A stretch of DNA of 7,492 nt from an uncultured Eubacteriales bacterium (lineage in GTDB: Bacteria > Bacillota > Clostridia > Oscillospirales > Oscillospiraceae): the NCBI GenBank assembly GCA_900550615.1, contig URSX01000082.1, positions 1 to 7,492 of the forward strand. The letters are read 5' to 3'. Made by a program: the position numbers and the translations under genes. Below are positions 4,834 to 7,492 of this stretch, one piece after another (position 1 is the first letter of the stretch; every line of letters starts with the position of its first letter). The notes beneath the pieces were generated by a model that saw nothing but the letters and a program-made list of their open reading frames with translations, made no database searches and had not been told where the DNA came from.

Positions 4834-6699
4834 GTGACTAAGAAGCAGAAAACCAATCTGATCCGTGTGCTTGTTTCGGCTGCATTGGTGGCGGCCATCT
4901 GGCTCTCCCCCTTCACCGGGCTGCTGGAGGGCATTCTGTACCTGATCCCGTACTTCATCGTGGGCTATGACATTCTGCTCCGGGCCGTCAAGGGCATTTT
5001 CCGGGGCCAGGTGTTCGATGAGAACTTCCTCATGGCCGTGGCCACCGTGGGCGCTATGGCCTTGGGCGACTGGCGGGAGGGCTGCGCCGTTATGGTGTTC
5101 TACCAGGTGGGCGAGCTGTTCCAGAGCTACGCCGTGGGTAAGAGCCGCCGCAGCATCTCCGACCTGATGGACATCCGCCCGGACTACGCCAATATTGAGC
5201 AGGACGGTGTCCTTACCCAGGTGGACCCGGACGATGTGGCCGTAGGCACCGTTATTGTGGTGCAGCCCGGTGAGCGCATCCCCATCGACGGCGTGGTGAC
5301 GGAGGGAGAGTCCACCGTGAACACCAGCGCCCTCACCGGCGAGAGCCTGCCCCGGCAGGTGCAGGCCGGGGACGAGGTGCTCTCCGGCTGCGTGAACCTC
5401 AGCGGTCTGCTGCATATCCGGACTACCAAGGAGTTTGGCGACTCCACCGTGGCCAAGATCCTGGACCTGGTGGAAAACTCCAGCATGAAGAAGGCCAGGG
5501 CCGAGAACTTCATCACCAAGTTTGCCCGGGTCTATACCCCCGCTGTGTGTTACAGTGCTCTGGCCCTGGCGGTGCTGCCGCCTGTGGTGCGGCTTATTAT
5601 GGGCGATGCACCTATGTGGGGCGACTGGGTCACAAGGGCCCTGACCTTCCTGGTCATCAGCTGTCCCTGCGCCCTGGTCATCAGTATTCCTCTGAGCTTC
5701 TTCGGCGGCATCGGCGGCGCGTCCGCCAAGGGTATTCTGGTCAAGGGCAGCAACTATCTGGAGGCTTTGGCTAAGACCGGCTGCGTGGTGTTCGACAAGA
5801 CCGGCACCCTGACCAAGGGTGTTTTCCAGGTGCTGGAGACGGCCCCGGAGGGTATGGACGAGCAGGCCCTGCTGGGCTGGGCGGCCCAGGCGGAGTGCTA
5901 CTCCAGTCATCCCATCAGCCAGAGCCTTAAATCCGCCTGGGGCGGCCAGGTGGATACCGACCGGGTGACGGATGTGGAGGAGCTGGGCGGCTTCGGCCTC
6001 ACGGCCCAGGTGGACGGCCACGCCGTGGCCGTGGGCAACCGCCGTCTCATGGAGAAGCTGGGCATCCAGCCTGCGGAGCCTCAGAAGCCCGGCACCGTGG
6101 TCTATGTGGCTGTGGACGGCGTCTATGCCGGCTGGATCCTCCTGGGCGATGTGGTCAAGGAGCACGCGGCCCAGGCCATCCGCAGCCTGAAGGCGGCGGG
6201 CATCGAGAAAACCGTCATGCTCACCGGCGACGCGGACGCGGCGGCCCGGCAGGTGGCGTCCCAGCTGGGCGTGGACGAGGTACACAGCCAGCTTTTGCCA
6301 GCGGATAAGGTGCAGCAGGTGGAGCGCCTGCTGAAGGAGCGCAAGGAGGGCCAGCTTTTGGCTTTCGTAGGCGACGGCATCAACGATGCCCCCGTGCTGG
6401 CCCGTGCCGATATCGGCATTGCCATGGGCGCTCTGGGCAGCGACGCAGCCATCGAGGCGGCGGACGTGGTGCTCATGGATGACGACCCGGCCAAGATCGC
6501 CCTGGCCATGCGCATCTCCCGGCGGACGCTTCGCATCGTGTACGAGAATATCGTGTTCGCCCTGGCGGTGAAGGCGGTGTGTCTGGTGCTGGGCGCCATC
6601 GGTGTCGCCAATATGTGGCTGGCCATCGGCGCAGACGTGGGTGTGATGGTGCTGGCGGTGCTCAACGCCACCCGGGCCCTGTCGGCGGGAAAAGAATAA
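4834..6699 (+). CDS. zntA: P1B-type heavy-metal ATPase (Zn/Cd/Pb exporter, ZntA/CadA-like) without N-terminal HMA domain
   Basis: A 621-residue inner-membrane pump that uses ATP to export divalent soft metals. Landmarks: TGES at 168-171 (actuator domain); Cys277-Pro-Cys279 in transmembrane segment 6, the metal site; DKTGTLT at 321-327 with Asp321, the phosphorylated residue; SSHP at 357-360, the P1B-specific His-Pro; MLTGD at 462-466; GDGINDAP at 513-520; and Lys580 plus Asp601 in the last two membrane helices, matching the Lys/Asp pair that marks the Zn/Cd/Pb subgroup (P1B-2). Eight membrane segments are expected, near 9-27, 29-50, 64-78, 81-97, 233-255, 267-290, 571-590 and 593-611. I start at GTG 4834, 9 bases after AAGGAGG; an in-frame ATG at 4735 would translate the palindromic repeats. 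The missing N-terminal HMA domain is encoded separately just upstream. It is last in the ArsR-controlled operon. Exact metal preference is inferred. Confidence 0.95.
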   Translation: MTKKQKTNLIRVLVSAALVAAIWLSPFTGLLEGILYLIPYFIVGYDILLRAVKGIFRGQVFDENFLMAVATVGAMALGDWREGCAVMVFYQVGELFQSYAVGKSRRSISDLMDIRPDYANIEQDGVLTQVDPDDVAVGTVIVVQPGERIPIDGVVTEGESTVNTSALTGESLPRQVQAGDEVLSGCVNLSGLLHIRTTKEFGDSTVAKILDLVENSSMKKARAENFITKFARVYTPAVCYSALALAVLPPVVRLIMGDAPMWGDWVTRALTFLVISCPCALVISIPLSFFGGIGGASAKGILVKGSNYLEALAKTGCVVFDKTGTLTKGVFQVLETAPEGMDEQALLGWAAQAECYSSHPISQSLKSAWGGQVDTDRVTDVEELGGFGLTAQVDGHAVAVGNRRLMEKLGIQPAEPQKPGTVVYVAVDGVYAGWILLGDVVKEHAAQAIRSLKAAGIEKTVMLTGDADAAARQVASQLGVDEVHSQLLPADKVQQVERLLKERKEGQLLAFVGDGINDAPVLARADIGIAMGALGSDAAIEAADVVLMDDDPAKIALAMRISRRTLRIVYENIVFALAVKAVCLVLGAIGVANMWLAIGADVGVMVLAVLNATRALSAGKE

Positions 6700-6704
6700 A
6701 AAAT

Positions 6705-6744
6705 AAGCAGGCGGAGGAGCTTTACGGGGTTCCTCCGCCTGCTT
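6705..6744 (+). terminator. Rho-independent terminator of the metal efflux operon
   Basis: A perfect 14-bp stem, AAGCAGGCGGAGGA (6705-6718) with TCCTCCGCCTGCTT (6731-6744), around a 12-base loop. It begins 5 bases after the ATPase stop codon. The A-rich left side and TTT at the right side of the stem allow termination on either strand, though the U run after the plus-strand stem is short (TTTAT). Confidence 0.85.
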
Positions 6745-6796
6745 TATAAGCATCAGGAAGCGGATCAAAAAAGAAAACCGCCACTCGGCCAAGTGA
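6740..6796 (+). pseudogene. Possible beheaded tail of a holin-like type I toxin gene
   Basis: The plus-strand frame ending at TGA 6794-6796 reads ISIRKRIKKENRHSAK at its end. From memory, small Firmicute holin-like toxins (about 30-40 residues, one membrane helix) end in lysines followed by the same hairpin sequence, and readthrough versions end NNRHSAK. Here no start codon or hydrophobic helix is present: upstream the frame runs straight into the ATPase terminator and meets TAA at 6704. GAA at 6770-6772 could be a mutated TAA stop. If the identification is right, the 5' part of the toxin gene has been lost. The ORF alone is too short to prove this; the case rests on the hairpins that follow. 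Confidence 0.3.
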
Positions 6797-6806
6797 CGGT
6801 TTTCTT
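6767..6806 (-). terminator. Hairpin terminator read on the minus strand, possibly of an antisense RNA
   Basis: Bases 6771-6788 and 6789-6806 form an 18-bp inverted repeat with two imperfect positions. On the plus-strand RNA these would be C-A mismatches; on the minus-strand RNA they become G-U pairs. On the minus strand the stem is followed by six T residues (6772-6767). Both facts indicate that the working terminator belongs to a minus-strand transcript from the 6807-6900 region. No protein gene is there, so the transcript would be a short RNA. In txpA/ratA-type loci the antitoxin RNA is convergent and overlaps the toxin 3' end, which fits this orientation. I could not find a convincing minus-strand promoter (only an AT-rich TAATATAAATATA at 6879-6867 without a -35 box). 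Confidence 0.5.
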
Positions 6807-6860
6807 GAGCTTGCTCAAGTAATCCAAAACTTCTAAGAGCCAACCGCTTGTCGCAGCGCT
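6804..6860. other. Hairpin-rich gene-less stretch after the terminator pair
   Basis: CTTGAGC (6804-6810) and GCTCAAG (6813-6819) form a short perfect hairpin. Further on, GAGCCAACCGCTTGTCGCAGCG (starting 6837) contains CCGCT/AGCG pairing. I recall CCAACCGCTTGTCGCAGCG accompanying the preceding hairpin in many Firmicute holin-like toxin loci. The gap as a whole (6700-7042, 343 bases) contains no supportable intact protein gene; 6861-6960 shows only an AT-rich patch and a weak GCTCC/GGAGC hairpin at 6931-6947. Confidence 0.4.
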
Positions 6861-6969
6861 TCTGCTATATTTATATTACCGCACGGGCCTTACCACACGG
6901 TCCGAAAAAGTTAAGTGCGTTTTCCCTTTTGCTCCACCCGGAGGAGCTTTCGGCGCATTTATTTTGGTC

Positions 6970-6998
6970 TTGAAAACAGCGGCGCTTTCTGCTACACT
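6970..6998 (+). promoter_or_regulatory. Sigma-A promoter of smc
   Basis: TTGAAA (6970-6975), 17 bases, then TACACT (6993-6998) preceded by TGC, an extended -10. Transcription should start near 7005, giving a leader of about 38 bases. smc therefore appears to have its own promoter here rather than depending on an upstream gene. Confidence 0.75.
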
Positions 6999-7042
6999 TA
7001 ATTAGTTATAGTATGTCATTTTAGAGTAGCGAGGTGAACTGT

Positions 7043-7492
7043 GTGTATTTAAAGGCTTTGGAGATCCAAGGCTTCAAGAGCTTTCCGGATAAAACGGTCC
7101 TGAACTTCGGCGAGGACATCACCGCCATCGTCGGCCCCAACGGGTCCGGCAAGTCCAATATTTCCGATGCCATCCGCTGGGTCATGGGCGAGCAGAACAG
7201 CCGCCAGCTCCGGGGCGCCAAGATGGAGGACGTGATCTTCGGCGGCACGGAGAAGCGCAGCCAGATGGGCTTTGCACAGGTGACGCTGGTCATCGACAAC
7301 ACGGAGCACATCTTCCCCGGCCGGGACGAGGCGGAGGTGGCAGTCACTCGCCGCTACTACCGCAGCGGGGAGTCGGAATATTACATCAACCGCCAGTCCG
7401 TGCGTCTCAAGGATGTCAACGAGCTGTTTATGGACACCGGCATGGGCCGGGAGGGCTACTCCATCATCGGACAGGGCAAGATCGACGAGATC
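7043..7492 (+). CDS. smc: SMC, chromosome segregation ATPase, N-terminal part (cut by window edge)
   Basis: The first 150 codons of the bacterial condensin subunit Smc (full length about 1190 residues). With ScpA and ScpB it loads near the origin and extrudes DNA loops to organise and separate chromosomes. Visible are the N-terminal MYLKALEIQGFKSFPDKT, the Walker A loop GPNGSGKSN at 31-39, the arginine of the R-loop region in QLRGAKMEDVIFGG (Arg58), and the Q-loop Gln144 in IIGQGKIDEI at the window edge. The coiled coils, hinge and C-terminal Walker B half lie beyond the window. The start is GTG at 7043, 6 bases after GAGGTG; the overlapping GTG at 7041 is out of frame. The usual upstream partner rnc (RNase III) is absent from this window, and smc has its own promoter. 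Confidence 0.97.
   Translation, partial: MYLKALEIQGFKSFPDKTVLNFGEDITAIVGPNGSGKSNISDAIRWVMGEQNSRQLRGAKMEDVIFGGTEKRSQMGFAQVTLVIDNTEHIFPGRDEAEVAVTRRYYRSGESEYYINRQSVRLKDVNELFMDTGMGREGYSIIGQGKIDEI

Noticed and set aside
4726..6843. Long minus-strand open frame (705 codons) opposite the metal ATPase
   Set aside because: Antisense shadow of a motif-complete P-type ATPase. It also crosses the terminator and the repeat cluster, and its product resembles no known family.
6848..6877. Plus-strand promoter TTGTCG-N18-TATATT
   Set aside because: The -35 is poor and overlaps the CCGCTTGTCGCAGCG hairpin; the stronger TTGAAA-N17-TGCTACACT at 6970 explains smc expression.

Overview
The window is about 7.5 kb of GC-rich DNA, probably from a gut-type clostridium (Bacillota, Oscillospiraceae/Ruminococcaceae-like). 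That placement is an inference. It rests on the Firmicute pairing walJ-rlmH, the clostridial style of the small heavy-metal-associated (HMA) protein, strong Shine-Dalgarno sites, ATG/GTG/TTG starts, and GC-rich palindromic intergenic repeats. The window is mostly core genome plus one short metal-resistance operon. I see no CRISPR array, transposase, phage gene, rRNA or tRNA.

Left half, minus strand (1-3752). murA (peptidoglycan synthesis) comes first in transcription order, with its own promoter and a long hairpin terminator at 2381-2441. A tight four-gene run follows: walJ (metallo-beta-lactamase fold, TTG start), rlmH (23S rRNA pseudouridine methyltransferase, overlapping walJ by 13 bases), a small DUF2007-like protein, and an alpha-phosphoglucomutase/phosphomannomutase-family gene cut off by the window edge at base 1.

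Middle, plus strand (3962-6744). Divergent from murA lies a self-contained metal efflux operon. A consensus sigma-A promoter overlaps the start of transcription with a near-perfect 22-bp ArsR/SmtB operator. Then come an ArsR/SmtB repressor with an intact zinc-type alpha-5 site, a free-standing 72-residue HMA domain with a DCAAC motif, and a P1B-type Zn/Cd/Pb ATPase that lacks an N-terminal HMA domain. The likely logic is that metal releases the repressor, and the HMA protein and ATPase then bind and export the metal. Three perfect palindromes sit between the HMA gene and the ATPase gene. A strong terminator closes the operon.

Right end (6745-7492). A 343-base gap without an intact gene holds hairpins that, from memory, resemble the 3' end of Firmicute holin-like type I toxin-antitoxin loci; here the toxin reading frame looks beheaded. 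A clear promoter then drives smc, of which only the first 150 codons are present.

Nothing here is convincingly a new system. The items most worth checking are the toxin-antitoxin remnant, the palindrome cluster inside the metal operon, and the mixed metal-site pattern of the ArsR protein.
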